Source of the DNA: Bacteroidota bacterium
Lineage (GTDB): Bacteria > Bacteroidota > Ignavibacteria > Kapaibacteriales > Kapaibacteriaceae
DNA length: 64,000 nucleotides
Direction: 5' to 3'
Assembly: GCA_018266735.1 (NCBI GenBank)
Contig: JAFDZT010000005.1
Coordinates: forward strand, 1 to 64,000
In this document: in pieces, positions 23,355-30,359 of the stretch
Layout: the number at the start of each line of letters is the position of its first letter
Numbering within the stretch: the stretch's first letter is position 1
Notes under the pieces: model-generated
Seen by the model: only the letters and a program-made list of their open reading frames with translations
Database searches by the model: none
Told to the model about the DNA's origin: nothing
Position numbers and translations under genes: made by a program

Positions 23355-25148
23355 CTACCAAGGATCCATCTTGAACAACCTACCCTCATTGCCGTCATCA
23401 TGTAGCCTAAGGACAATCTCTTCTTCAATAAACACGGGCTCTAACTCAGAACGTGAAGGAAGATCTGAGTCAATCAGAGTTATCAATGGTTGCAGCCCAA
23501 GATCTGCATATTGACGAATCACGGTCAACAATTTTTCCTTTTTCCGATTATCTAAAGACTCAAACACACCGTCATGGTATGTGAATCGAGGAAATCTACA
23601 ATCTAGATGTGAACGCAGTATGGCAAGATCAAATGCAATGCATAACAACTTTCTATAGGTGTGACCTAAATCTGCACTCGTGGCATTTCCTGTTGTGTCT
23701 AGTATCTCAGCTTTGAATTCCAAATGCCCTTCCTTATTAGGGCTGACGCTAAGCAAGGCCTTTCTGTCAATAACCTCCTCCACTATCTCACTGAAGTAAA
23801 GACGAATCGAGCTGAAGTGGCTTTGCTGATCGGAGTTTTGCTTTTCGACATCAGATTCAATTTGGATCTGTAGGTTGCTTCGCTCATCAGCCAATGACCG
23901 TATTTGAGACCGCAATTCTTGCAGTCTGTGCAGAAAGGTACGTTGACGTTCGAGTGTAGTGATGTCCGCCTTCAAAGTAATCAGTTCGTTCGAAACCTGT
24001 TTAAACTTGGCAAAAATGTCCGTACTGCTTAGAAATGATAGCATTTCAGAACGCTTCTTACCAAGAACCGTCAACTCGGAATTGATTTTTTTTAAGAGTG
24101 TTTCAATCTCCGAACGTTCTTCTTGAAGATAGCCCCTTCTCTCATCAGTTATTGCTCTATTGAAGGCTATCAATTGTTCATAGTCTCTCTTGATCTGACC
24201 TTCGAATAGAATCCCTGCCTCAAGAAAGAGGCGTTTGGCCTCCTCTGGATTGAACAATATCTGATCTTCTTCCAGAGATGCGATTATTTTCTTACGGCTC
24301 TGGGTAAGAGAATAGCGTTCAGAGTTGAGCTCAGATATTCGCTCGTCAATACTCTCAACGAGTTCTTTGTTGTTGTTCTTATCCTGAGTGCGAAAATCAA
24401 ACGCTTCCAACAATTGTTGCTTTTTATGCGCCTCCGCTTGTTTGAGTAACAGTATGCCTTCAATTTTGCTGACATCTTGAATAGAACCACGCAGCTCACT
24501 ATTTATCGTCTGCTCGCGCGACAACGCGTCATTGAGCTGTTGCTCTTTGTGATAGTGTTGTTGAATTAGGCTGTCGTCGAATCCAAGAATATGTGCAAGG
24601 AAAGGTTTCCACTCCGAATGGGCGCCTTTGAATTTGTTTAGTTGAAATATGTCATTGAAGTCATCCTGAGATCGCAGCAGATATCCTAAGCCTTTGCGAT
24701 AGTCCCATGGCTTGACAGACCGGAGGTCCAACACACCATCAAGCAAATCCTTCGCACGTTCAAATGGCACTTCTTGATGATCCCACTCATATAGCGATGA
24801 AGTCGTAAAGTCTTGGTGTGCCGTTTTGTGCCTCTTGAAGCTAATCTTGCTTGATTCTTCTACGGTTCGGCGAATCGTTATGTACGATTTGTCTTCAAGT
24901 TCAATCTCAAGATAGAAAACAAACTCACGGAACAACTCGAAGTGCTTAAACAGAAAGAATCTTTGGTCTCGACCGGCTAAGAAACAGAAATCTAACAGCC
25001 TACCTAGTGTGCTTTTGCCAAGATTATGTGTGTCTTTATTCCGATTCTCTGGCAGATGAATCTCTGCAAAGACAACGTTTAAACCTTGAGCAAAGTCGAT
25101 GGGCTCAAAAAGCTCTGGTTTGTTGGAGTATAGACGCGAGAGTTTCAT
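23355..25148 (-). CDS. ABC-3C system SMC-like ATPase (DUF2326 type)
   Basis: The 597-aa product has an N-terminal ATP-binding half with a P-loop variant DTHNLGKSTLGRL (residues 39-51; the first Gly of a classic Walker A is missing). A long coiled coil (about 190-440) follows. The C-terminal half carries the LGHTYRKLLCIAFDLAIL signature-like helix and YHDGVFESLDNRKK in the Walker B position. It ends GRLFKMDPW, as in ABC-3C ATPases. Such proteins are predicted to form the DNA-sensing, SMC/RecN-like part of a conflict system. The ATG overlaps the middle-component stop (ATGA). The gene is visibly more AT-rich than its neighbours and lies inside a pair of 173-bp inverted repeats, which suggests transfer. 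Confidence 0.88.
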   Translation of the reverse strand: MKLSRLYSNKPELFEPIDFAQGLNVVFAEIHLPENRNKDTHNLGKSTLGRLLDFCFLAGRDQRFFLFKHFELFREFVFYLEIELEDKSYITIRRTVEESSKISFKRHKTAHQDFTTSSLYEWDHQEVPFERAKDLLDGVLDLRSVKPWDYRKGLGYLLRSQDDFNDIFQLNKFKGAHSEWKPFLAHILGFDDSLIQQHYHKEQQLNDALSREQTINSELRGSIQDVSKIEGILLLKQAEAHKKQQLLEAFDFRTQDKNNNKELVESIDERISELNSERYSLTQSRKKIIASLEEDQILFNPEEAKRLFLEAGILFEGQIKRDYEQLIAFNRAITDERRGYLQEERSEIETLLKKINSELTVLGKKRSEMLSFLSSTDIFAKFKQVSNELITLKADITTLERQRTFLHRLQELRSQIRSLADERSNLQIQIESDVEKQNSDQQSHFSSIRLYFSEIVEEVIDRKALLSVSPNKEGHLEFKAEILDTTGNATSADLGHTYRKLLCIAFDLAILRSHLDCRFPRFTYHDGVFESLDNRKKEKLLTVIRQYADLGLQPLITLIDSDLPSRSELEPVFIEEEIVLRLHDDGNEGRLFKMDPW

Positions 25149-25384
25149 TTGGTTCTATTGTATTCCAACGCATCTGTTTTAGGTCGGTATTCGACCAAAC
25201 CCAGAAGAAACAGAAAACTCAATGCAGGCAGAAACAAAACGTCGCCTCCATTTACTTTCTTCTTCGCATATGCTCGAAGTTTGTCGTAATCCTCTACACG
25301 TTGCATCTTTAGTCTGACAAGCAAGAGGAGTGATAAACTGACTACAGTTCGATCTGGGTGAGAATGTTTAGTCGGTCGAAGCAT
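25145..25384 (-). CDS. ABC-3C system middle component (MC6-like)
   Basis: The start was set at ATG 25384, because the conserved part begins there (MLRPTKHSHPDRTVVSL); the open frame upstream is the shadow of the nuclease gene. The 79-aa protein is a small winged-helix-like middle component with the family hallmarks KHSxPDxTV at the N-terminus, VNGGDVLFLPALSFLFLLG in the middle and EYRPKTDALEY near the end. Middle components bridge the effector and the SMC-like ATPase in ABC-3C systems. It overlaps the end of the nuclease gene by 17 bp and the ATPase start by 4 bp, so the three are translated as a unit. Assignment to type 6 is from motif memory. Confidence 0.82.
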   Translation of the reverse strand: MLRPTKHSHPDRTVVSLSLLLLVRLKMQRVEDYDKLRAYAKKKVNGGDVLFLPALSFLFLLGLVEYRPKTDALEYNRTK

Positions 25385-26333
25385 CTGACCCCTCACCAAT
25401 GTCACAATTCCAATACATGTAAAAAAGGACTGCGCGTGTAAGTCTTTTGTGACCGTGTTGTCGAAGTACTGGATCTCGACCATACAACAAGTCAATCAAA
25501 TATTCCATCACAGCATCAAACGTTTGATAACTGCTACGTTTTGCTATGATCTTCAGTTGAAACTCATCTACAGCAGACTCATACATGCGCAACAACTCCA
25601 AATTTTCAGGTGCCGATAGAAAATTGCGGATTTGAGCTGTCTCTTTAAGGTAATTGCGCCGTTGTACCTTTGCATACTCAGGCGTCATGTTGTTGCGAAC
25701 ATTCTTTTCTTCGTAAGATACACGGTTCGTAGGTGGATCGTCGAGCAAGTCCACAATATCGTCTCGATTCCGAGCAAACGCCTCAACCACTGTTGCCAAT
25801 TCGTCAGGACTTACAATCAACGGAGAGTCAATCGGATCAATGTCCGCTTCACTGGCCACTTCCTTGAAACGCTTTAACCACAACTCCAATTGTTCAATGC
25901 CACAAAGGTAAATTGATTCGATTGGAATAGAACATTCAGAAGAGATATGAGCACGAATCGTTGTTTCTGCATTCGCCGCTAATCGACGGTTGGAAAAAAG
26001 CATGTAATTATCAAGATTGCCATCTTGACGAAGTCTCTTGATGCGTGGGATTTCATCTGCAATGATCGATGATTTACCATTGACACTAAAAAAGTCAGAG
26101 CCAGAGAAATTCAAGTTGTAACTGTTTGTGTGTTTGGCTTGAATGATGGTTGTACCAACCCAGGGGGCTCTGGTACTTGGATGCAACTCTGACGTACCAA
26201 CAAATTTAGCGTCCCTCCCACCGTCTGGGCCTGTTGAAAATCCCTGCACTGAAACTCCAAGTAACCGTTGACATAGAAGCACGATCAAAGTCTCAAATTG
26301 TGTCGGGCTTAGGTTCTCATACATATACATCAT
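25368..26333 (-). CDS. ABC-3C effector: Mrr-like restriction endonuclease with ABC-3C C-terminal domain
   Basis: The start is the first ATG of a cluster (26333, 26330, 26324); there is no clear Shine-Dalgarno. The product is about 321 aa. The N-terminal part is a PD-(D/E)xK nuclease of the Mrr type: Glu14 in the first helix, GPDGGRD at residues 35-41, and IIQAKH with Gln65 and Lys67 as catalytic residues. Residues about 130-200 form a linker region, and the C-terminal 120 residues, which include RRNYLKETAQIRNFL, are the helical domain typical of ABC-3C effectors. The predicted role is DNA cleavage when the ATPase and middle component sense invading DNA. It is the first gene of the operon, with AT-rich composition like its partners. 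Confidence 0.85.
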   Translation of the reverse strand: MMYMYENLSPTQFETLIVLLCQRLLGVSVQGFSTGPDGGRDAKFVGTSELHPSTRAPWVGTTIIQAKHTNSYNLNFSGSDFFSVNGKSSIIADEIPRIKRLRQDGNLDNYMLFSNRRLAANAETTIRAHISSECSIPIESIYLCGIEQLELWLKRFKEVASEADIDPIDSPLIVSPDELATVVEAFARNRDDIVDLLDDPPTNRVSYEEKNVRNNMTPEYAKVQRRNYLKETAQIRNFLSAPENLELLRMYESAVDEFQLKIIAKRSSYQTFDAVMEYLIDLLYGRDPVLRQHGHKRLTRAVLFYMYWNCDIGEGSDASTD

Positions 26334-26428
26334 AATGCAATATAGTGCTAAAGTCAACTAGGCATCCATCTGAGAGTTTGGTTTTAGATGGTCTGTTTTC
26401 TTTCGTAAGCACAGTGACAGCGACCCTC

Positions 26429-26583
26429 TGGAGATTCCGGAACATACTGCCCCCCTGTACCGGAGCATACTGACGCCCTCCTGTACCGGAGCATACTGAC
26501 CTCTATATACCTGAGCATACTGACCCCTCTACTGTGAGAGTCGAGTGTGACATTCCGGCAGAAACTGACCCCCATTCAACTGA
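26429..26583. mobile_element. IS21-like transposon-end array (degenerate ~26-bp tandem repeats)
   Basis: The region starts TGGAGATTCCGG, the same terminus as the 173-bp units, and continues with about five degenerate copies of CCGGAGCATACTGACC spaced roughly 22-27 bp apart, with more diverged copies. Multiple short repeats of the type TCCGGnnnnnACTGACC at an end are characteristic of IS21-family elements, where they bind the transposase. No istA or istB gene is present, so this is a remnant. Short frames here, including a 63-codon one, only translate the repeat and are not genes. Confidence 0.6.
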
Positions 26584-26756
26584 TGGAGATTCGGCTCACG
26601 TTGACCACCTCATTCCGAACGCAACTAACCACCGCACAAAGTAAAGCCCGATTCCTCTAAGCGCAATACTAGATTGCAGTTGCCTATGCGTTGGAATGCC
26701 AAATCAAGTGGTCATCCTTGTGCGGAAATGAATGGTCAAACAACGCGGGATCTCCA
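26584..26756 (-). mobile_element. 173-bp MITE-like repeat, right copy flanking the ABC-3C operon
   Basis: This is the inverted partner of 23180-23352, the same length to the base. It reads TGGAGATTCGGCTC at its left edge and GCGGGATCTCCA at its right edge. The pair would let an IS21-like or other transposase mobilise the 3.2-kb segment between them, or allow recombination to invert it. The tRNA-Phe gene lies 117 bp to the right. The flanks (GA on the left, TACT on the right) do not show a target duplication that I can identify. Confidence 0.8.
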
Positions 26757-26824
26757 TACTACCCATCGTTGCTGCTTATAATAGGTCAGCCATTAAAGTG
26801 ACCCCTAGGCGGCAGCATACAACA

Positions 26825-26858
26825 AAGCCCTTTGTAATTCATTGATCACAAAGGGCTT
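26825..26858 (-). terminator. Terminator downstream of tRNA-Phe
   Basis: AAGCCCTTTGT and ACAAAGGGCTT form an 11-bp perfect stem with a 12-base loop, about 15 bp past the 3' end of the tRNA on the minus strand. The following minus-strand sequence, TTGTTGTATG, is T-rich but broken. It probably ends the tRNA transcript. Confidence 0.6.
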
Positions 26859-26873
26859 ACGTTATTCTCGGAG

Positions 26874-26946
26874 TGGTCAGGGAGGGAGTTGAACCCCCGA
26901 CACATGGATTTTCAGTCCATTGCTCTACCAACTGAGCTACCTGACC
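26874..26946 (-). tRNA. tRNA-Phe (anticodon GAA)
   Basis: A 73-nt cloverleaf on the minus strand. It has a 7-bp acceptor stem GGTCAGG/CCTGACC, a D-arm GCTC...GAGC, an anticodon stem ATGGA/TCCAT with loop CTGAAAA (anticodon GAA), and a T-arm with TTCAACT in the loop. The discriminator is A, and the 3' CCA is not encoded (genomic ACTC follows), so it must be added after transcription. The terminator at 26825-26858 follows, and a TATCTTTG promoter element precedes it. The gene borders the mobile island, a usual site for insertions, but the island ends short of it. Confidence 0.95.
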
Positions 26947-26954
26947 AAGGGCTA

Positions 26955-26962
26955 CAAAGATA
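26955..26962 (-). promoter_or_regulatory. Promoter -7 element of tRNA-Phe (TATCTTTG)
   Basis: On the minus strand, TATCTTTG matches the TAnnTTTG -7 element of Bacteroidota-type housekeeping promoters. It lies 9 bp before the first tRNA nucleotide, so transcription would start almost at the mature 5' end. The upstream direct repeat at 26977-27000 occupies the -33 region. Confidence 0.6.
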
Positions 26963-26976
26963 AGAATCTGGGGAGA

Positions 26977-27000
26977 AATACAGAATCAAGAATACAGAAT
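26977..27000 (-). promoter_or_regulatory. 14-bp-period direct repeat upstream of tRNA-Phe
   Basis: The minus strand reads ATTCTGTAT-TCTTG-ATTCTGTAT. The same pattern, same spacing and same orientation relative to the downstream gene recurs at 28031-28054, 31721-31743 and 31789-31811. It could be a tandem binding site for an activator, or a dispersed repeat that happens to sit before genes. Confidence 0.5.
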
Positions 27001-27008
27001 GGCCACGC

Positions 27009-27030
27009 AGTGTCGCATGCTAGTGTCGCA
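27009..27030. repeat. Two GTGTCGCA repeat units next to a stop codon
   Basis: AGTGTCGCAtgctAGTGTCGCA is a pair of units of the GTGTCSCAC repeat family, placed just past the stop of the gene at 27033-27989. Longer arrays of the same family stand at 28089-28170 and, in frame, at 32761-32904. Confidence 0.5.
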
Positions 27031-27032
27031 CG

Positions 27033-27989
27033 TCAGTTGAATGGCGTCCACGCGAAGGCGACAGTTGGTACCACTGCAGGCGCCGTGAAGACGCTCATGC
27101 CGAAGTCCATGGCAATGCGGTCGTTGGCGAGGCGCAGACCGAGATACAAGACCGTGTTGGAAGGTTTGGTGATGTCGTTGTTCCAGAGCTCGCCCACGAA
27201 GTGCAGATCGTGCGCATCCGAGAACCGCGAGTCCATGCAGAGGCCCACACCGATGGTCCCGTTCGCATAGTACACATTGGCGGAGTCGAGCAGTGTGCCG
27301 AAGCGCACCTGCATCGGACTTTCCCCTGCCACCTTTGCAAAGAGCATGGTACTTACCGCCGTGCGCTTGCCCGTGAACGTGGCCACACCATAGATGTTGC
27401 CGAGGAAGTTGCTGGCGTTGAGCCACGTGCCGGTGGCGCCAACGGCGTAGTACTGTTTGCCGCCTTCGACAAGACCGTTCTCTGATTCGGCAACGGTGAC
27501 CTTGAGGTTCACATGACTTACTTGTTCTGCTGACGGGACGGTCGGGATGAAGGAACGTCCGGCCGTGATCGACACAACGTTGCCGATACCGGCGCCAGCA
27601 TAGAGGAAGGCGATCTCGATGTCGCCCAGGAAGTGGTCGTTGCCAATGGGAATGGCCGTGGGCATGAGATAGCCGCGATGTCCGTGCCGATACTCACCAT
27701 CGGCATACTCCATCCAGGCGATCTCCTTGGCGTAAATGCGAGCGCGACCGAATTGCGTGCTGATCTTGATGAAGAACCCTTCCTGATCGTTGCCCGTCTC
27801 GACGATGGCGCCCGTGACGATATCGCCATTCAACAACCGCACCACATACTTCGTGTCGCTATTCGGCTCCACCTCGTCGATGAAGTCCAACACATACGCA
27901 CTCGTCGCACTGTCCGGCCGCGGCTGCCGATAGTTCTGCGCAGAAGCGAGGGCAGGGAGGAGAAGGAAGGCGGCGAGGAGGAACTTCAT
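27033..27989 (-). CDS. Hypothetical secreted or outer-membrane protein
   Basis: The ATG at 27989 was chosen because a signal peptide follows directly (MKFLLAAFLLLPALASA, residues 1-17). The frame upstream is only open. The product is about 318 aa. Residues about 45-100 (VVRLLNGDIVTGAIVETG...) resemble the small beta fold found in many proteins of this phylum that begin LxNGxxxxGxi. The rest is beta-rich, with a C-terminus (VPTVAFAWTPFN) ending in an aromatic-rich strand typical of outer-membrane beta-barrels. No family is certain. The gene lies between a GTGTCCCAC repeat array upstream and a two-unit array downstream, and a 44-bp tandem repeat forms its 5' untranslated region. Confidence 0.7.
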   Translation of the reverse strand: MKFLLAAFLLLPALASAQNYRQPRPDSATSAYVLDFIDEVEPNSDTKYVVRLLNGDIVTGAIVETGNDQEGFFIKISTQFGRARIYAKEIAWMEYADGEYRHGHRGYLMPTAIPIGNDHFLGDIEIAFLYAGAGIGNVVSITAGRSFIPTVPSAEQVSHVNLKVTVAESENGLVEGGKQYYAVGATGTWLNASNFLGNIYGVATFTGKRTAVSTMLFAKVAGESPMQVRFGTLLDSANVYYANGTIGVGLCMDSRFSDAHDLHFVGELWNNDITKPSNTVLYLGLRLANDRIAMDFGMSVFTAPAVVPTVAFAWTPFN

Positions 27990-27990
27990 G

Positions 27991-28034
27991 GAAGAGAATC
28001 GGAAGAGGAACGGAAGAGGATCGGAAGAGGAATA
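27991..28034. repeat. Four 11-bp tandem repeats in a 5' untranslated region
   Basis: Four consecutive units of GAAGAGGAACG/GAAGAGGATCG (minus strand CGATCCTCTTC) end immediately upstream of the ATG at 27989. The array occupies the place where the ribosome site would be, so changes in its length would move the start region. It overlaps the direct repeat at 28031-28054 by a few bases. Confidence 0.6.
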
Positions 28035-28054
28035 CAGGATCAAGAATACAGAAT
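28031..28054 (-). promoter_or_regulatory. 14-bp-period direct repeat upstream of the gene at 27033-27989
   Basis: The minus strand reads ATTCTGTAT-TCTTG-ATCCTGTAT, the same tandem as at 26977-27000. It lies 42 bp upstream of the ATG at 27989, between the GTGTCCCAC array on the far side and the 11-bp repeats on the near side. Confidence 0.5.
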
Positions 28055-28088
28055 CCAATCATTCAATCGCAAGATCAAGGATGCACGA

Positions 28089-28170
28089 AGTGTCCCACGC
28101 AGTGTCCCACGCCAGTGTCCCACGCAGTGTCCCACGCAGTGTCCCACGCAGTGTCCCAACTAGTGTCCGC
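28089..28170. repeat. Array of seven 12/13-bp GTGTCCCAC units overlapping the rlmN stop codon
   Basis: AGTGTCCCACGC units begin at 28089, 28101, 28114, 28126, 28138, 28150 and (diverged) 28162. The last unit includes the last codons of rlmN (GGA CAC TAG read on the minus strand), so the array begins inside the gene and continues downstream of it. Each unit contains the interrupted palindrome GTG-TCC-CAC. It is not a CRISPR, because the units abut with no spacers. Confidence 0.75.
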
Positions 28171-29260
28171 CACTGAGCGCCAGCTGTCCGCAGGCTGCAT
28201 CGATATCGAGACCGCTGCTGCTGCGCACGATCACATTCGCCCCTTCGGCACGAAGTTGCGCCAAGAACCACTCGAACCGATCCGGAGGTGTTGGGCGAAG
28301 CTCTGCAGCGAAGCCAACAGGAGCGGTGAAGTCGATCTGATGAAACGGAATGATGTTGATGCGCGAGGGAAAACGTCGAGCAAGCTTGGCAAGCCGCTTC
28401 ACATCGTCCGGACCGTCGTTGAGACCGTCAAAAAGGATGTACTCGAACGTGACGCCCTTATGCGTTTTACGATAGTAGTACTCCAGCGCATCGCCGAGTT
28501 GCGAGAGCGTGTACTTCTTGGCAATGGGCATGAGCTTCTCGCGCACACCTTGTGTGGTGGCGTGCAACGACACGGCAAGCTTGATGAGCTTGCCCTCGTC
28601 CGCCATGCGCATGATGCCCGGGATCAGACCGGCCGTGGAAATGGTGACGCGACGGGGGACGATCATGTCGGTACGCTGATCGGTGAAGATCTCAACGGCC
28701 GCCATCACATTGTCGTAGTTCTGCATGGGCTCGCCCATGCCCATGAACACAAGGTTCGTGATCTTCTCTTCGGAGTGCGCCTGCGCCTGCAAGTATTGGT
28801 CGACGATCTCGCCGGCCGTGAGATTGCGTGCAAGGTTCAATGTGGCCGTTGCACAGAACTTGCAACCGAGATTGCAGCCGACCTGCGTGGACACACAGAG
28901 CGTGAGTCGGTAGGGCTTCCCGGCATCATCGAGTTTTTCCGTCGGAATGAGCACGCTCTCGATGGACCGTCCATCGTAGAGCTCGAAGAGGAACTTCTTC
29001 GTGCCGTCGTCCGAGTGCTGGATCTGCTGCAAGGCAACGCTCTGCATGCGATACGTTTCGGAAAGCGATGCGCGCAAGGCGGCAGGCAGGACGACCATCT
29101 CGTCGATGGACTCGAGTCGGTTGATATACAGCGCATCGTACAGTTGATGCGCACGGTACTTCTTTTCACCAAGCAAGAGGAAGAGTTGTTCAAGTGCTCC
29201 ACGGGTCAAGCCTTTGAGCTCGGGTGGACCCTTGACGATGTCACGTGCGGGAATTGCCAT
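28160..29260 (-). CDS. rlmN: Dual-specificity RNA methyltransferase RlmN (23S rRNA A2503 / tRNA A37)
   Basis: The 366-aa radical-SAM enzyme makes 2-methyladenosine at A2503 of 23S rRNA and A37 of some tRNAs. The iron-sulfur cluster Cys are in CNLGCKFC (Cys129, 133, 136). The two catalytic Cys match family positions: Cys122 in LCVSTQVGC and Cys357 in DAACGQLAL. The length is usual for the family. Its ATG (29260) lies 20 bp inside the end of the oxidoreductase gene, so it is the last gene of a four-gene operon. The stop codon is embedded in a repeat unit, so the last residues (LSGGH) may have been altered by the repeat. Confidence 0.95.
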   Translation of the reverse strand: MAIPARDIVKGPPELKGLTRGALEQLFLLLGEKKYRAHQLYDALYINRLESIDEMVVLPAALRASLSETYRMQSVALQQIQHSDDGTKKFLFELYDGRSIESVLIPTEKLDDAGKPYRLTLCVSTQVGCNLGCKFCATATLNLARNLTAGEIVDQYLQAQAHSEEKITNLVFMGMGEPMQNYDNVMAAVEIFTDQRTDMIVPRRVTISTAGLIPGIMRMADEGKLIKLAVSLHATTQGVREKLMPIAKKYTLSQLGDALEYYYRKTHKGVTFEYILFDGLNDGPDDVKRLAKLARRFPSRINIIPFHQIDFTAPVGFAAELRPTPPDRFEWFLAQLRAEGANVIVRSSSGLDIDAACGQLALSGGH

Positions 29261-30359
29261 CTACAAAGATAGCGAGCTCAGCCGCTTGCCGCCCTACCTC
29301 CGTGCCGATGGCCACACCCATGCCATTGCACCCGAATGCCTGCACGTAGCCGGGGCCGGTGCGCTCCACACGCGGTTGCTTGGTGGCACTGAAGCCCATG
29401 GTGCCCGCCCAACGGTGTTCGATGCGTGGACGTTGCGTGGGCAGGATGACGGTGTAGAGGAGTTCCTCGAGCGCGCGTTGCACCGGTTCCGTGAGGTCGA
29501 ACGACGTGGTGCGCTCGGCGTCGAAGTCCAGGTTGCGGCCTCCGCCCAACAGCACGCGGTTACCGAGCGACCGAAAGTAGTAGTACCCTTCGTCGTAATG
29601 GAAGGAGCCCCGAAGGGGCAAGGAGGCAAGGGGCTCGGTGACGATCACCTGGCCGCGTCCGGGCGTCTCCATCACGGCATTGGTGCATTCCACCACCACA
29701 CCGGCATGGAAGGTGCGCTCACCCATGATGCCCTGGGCCGTGACCGACCAGCCATCTGTAAGCAATTCCTTACCCGTTACCATGGCACCTGTGTGGATGA
29801 CCACGCCGCGCTCGGCCGCAATGGACCACAGGGCCTGCATGAGTTTGCCCGAGTGGAGGGTTCCTTCATACGGTGTGTAGATGAGCGTGGCGATGGAGGC
29901 CGACATGCCGTATGTAGCAATGCGTTCGTTGGCAGGAACGAACATGGTCCCGCCGACCACGTCGCGCATCAGGTCGTTGATCTCGTCAAGATGGTCCAGA
30001 CTTTCATGGTGCTGCAGGAAGATCTCGCTGCCGCCATGTTCTTCGTAGCCGATATCCCTGCCGCCACAGCGGGCACGCAGGGCCCGCAGCCCCTTCCACC
30101 GACGTTGGATCACCTCGAGCGCGGCGTCGACGCCGAGGGTCTGCATGTCGCACCAGATCTCGCTGGGAGAGCCGATGCAGGCGAATCCTGCATTGCGCGT
30201 CGAGGCACCCGTGGGCAAGAGTCCGCGCTCAAGCACCACCACGCGCCACGTGGGATGGAGCTCGCGAAGTTCAATGGCCGTGGAGAGGCCAATGATCCCG
30301 GCGCCGATGACAAGTGCATCGGCGCCGAGAAAGTGATCGGTTTCCCAAAAGGAGTTCAT
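29241..30359 (-). CDS. FAD-dependent amino-acid-oxidase-like oxidoreductase (DAO family)
   Basis: The 372-aa product has an FAD-binding Rossmann start (ALVIGAGIIGLSTAIELRE), then GASTRNAGFACIGSPSE, a motif typical of glycine oxidase/sarcosine-oxidase-like DAO proteins. Near the C-terminus GTMGFSATKQPRVE and CNGMGVAIGTEVGR belong to the second FAD contact. It should oxidise an amine with FAD and oxygen or another acceptor; the substrate is unknown. The start ATG overlaps the stop of the lipoprotein gene (ATGA), and the end overlaps rlmN by 20 bp. Confidence 0.85.
   Translation of the reverse strand: MNSFWETDHFLGADALVIGAGIIGLSTAIELRELHPTWRVVVLERGLLPTGASTRNAGFACIGSPSEIWCDMQTLGVDAALEVIQRRWKGLRALRARCGGRDIGYEEHGGSEIFLQHHESLDHLDEINDLMRDVVGGTMFVPANERIATYGMSASIATLIYTPYEGTLHSGKLMQALWSIAAERGVVIHTGAMVTGKELLTDGWSVTAQGIMGERTFHAGVVVECTNAVMETPGRGQVIVTEPLASLPLRGSFHYDEGYYYFRSLGNRVLLGGGRNLDFDAERTTSFDLTEPVQRALEELLYTVILPTQRPRIEHRWAGTMGFSATKQPRVERTGPGYVQAFGCNGMGVAIGTEVGRQAAELAIFVDGNSRT

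Noticed and set aside
26384-26575. A 63-codon minus-strand frame between the right repeat and the nuclease gene
   Set aside because: It only translates the repeated transposon-end motif (repeating VSMLRY-like residues) and has no ribosome site.
26825-26946. tRNA-Phe as attachment site of the island, with a duplicated tRNA 3' end on the far side
   Set aside because: I looked for a copy of the tRNA 3' sequence near 23.1-23.4 kb and found none; the island edges are the 173-bp units instead, and no integrase gene is visible.
28089-28170. CRISPR array
   Set aside because: Units are 12-13 bp and abut without spacers, and no cas genes are near; the same holds for 32761-32904, which is a coding repeat.
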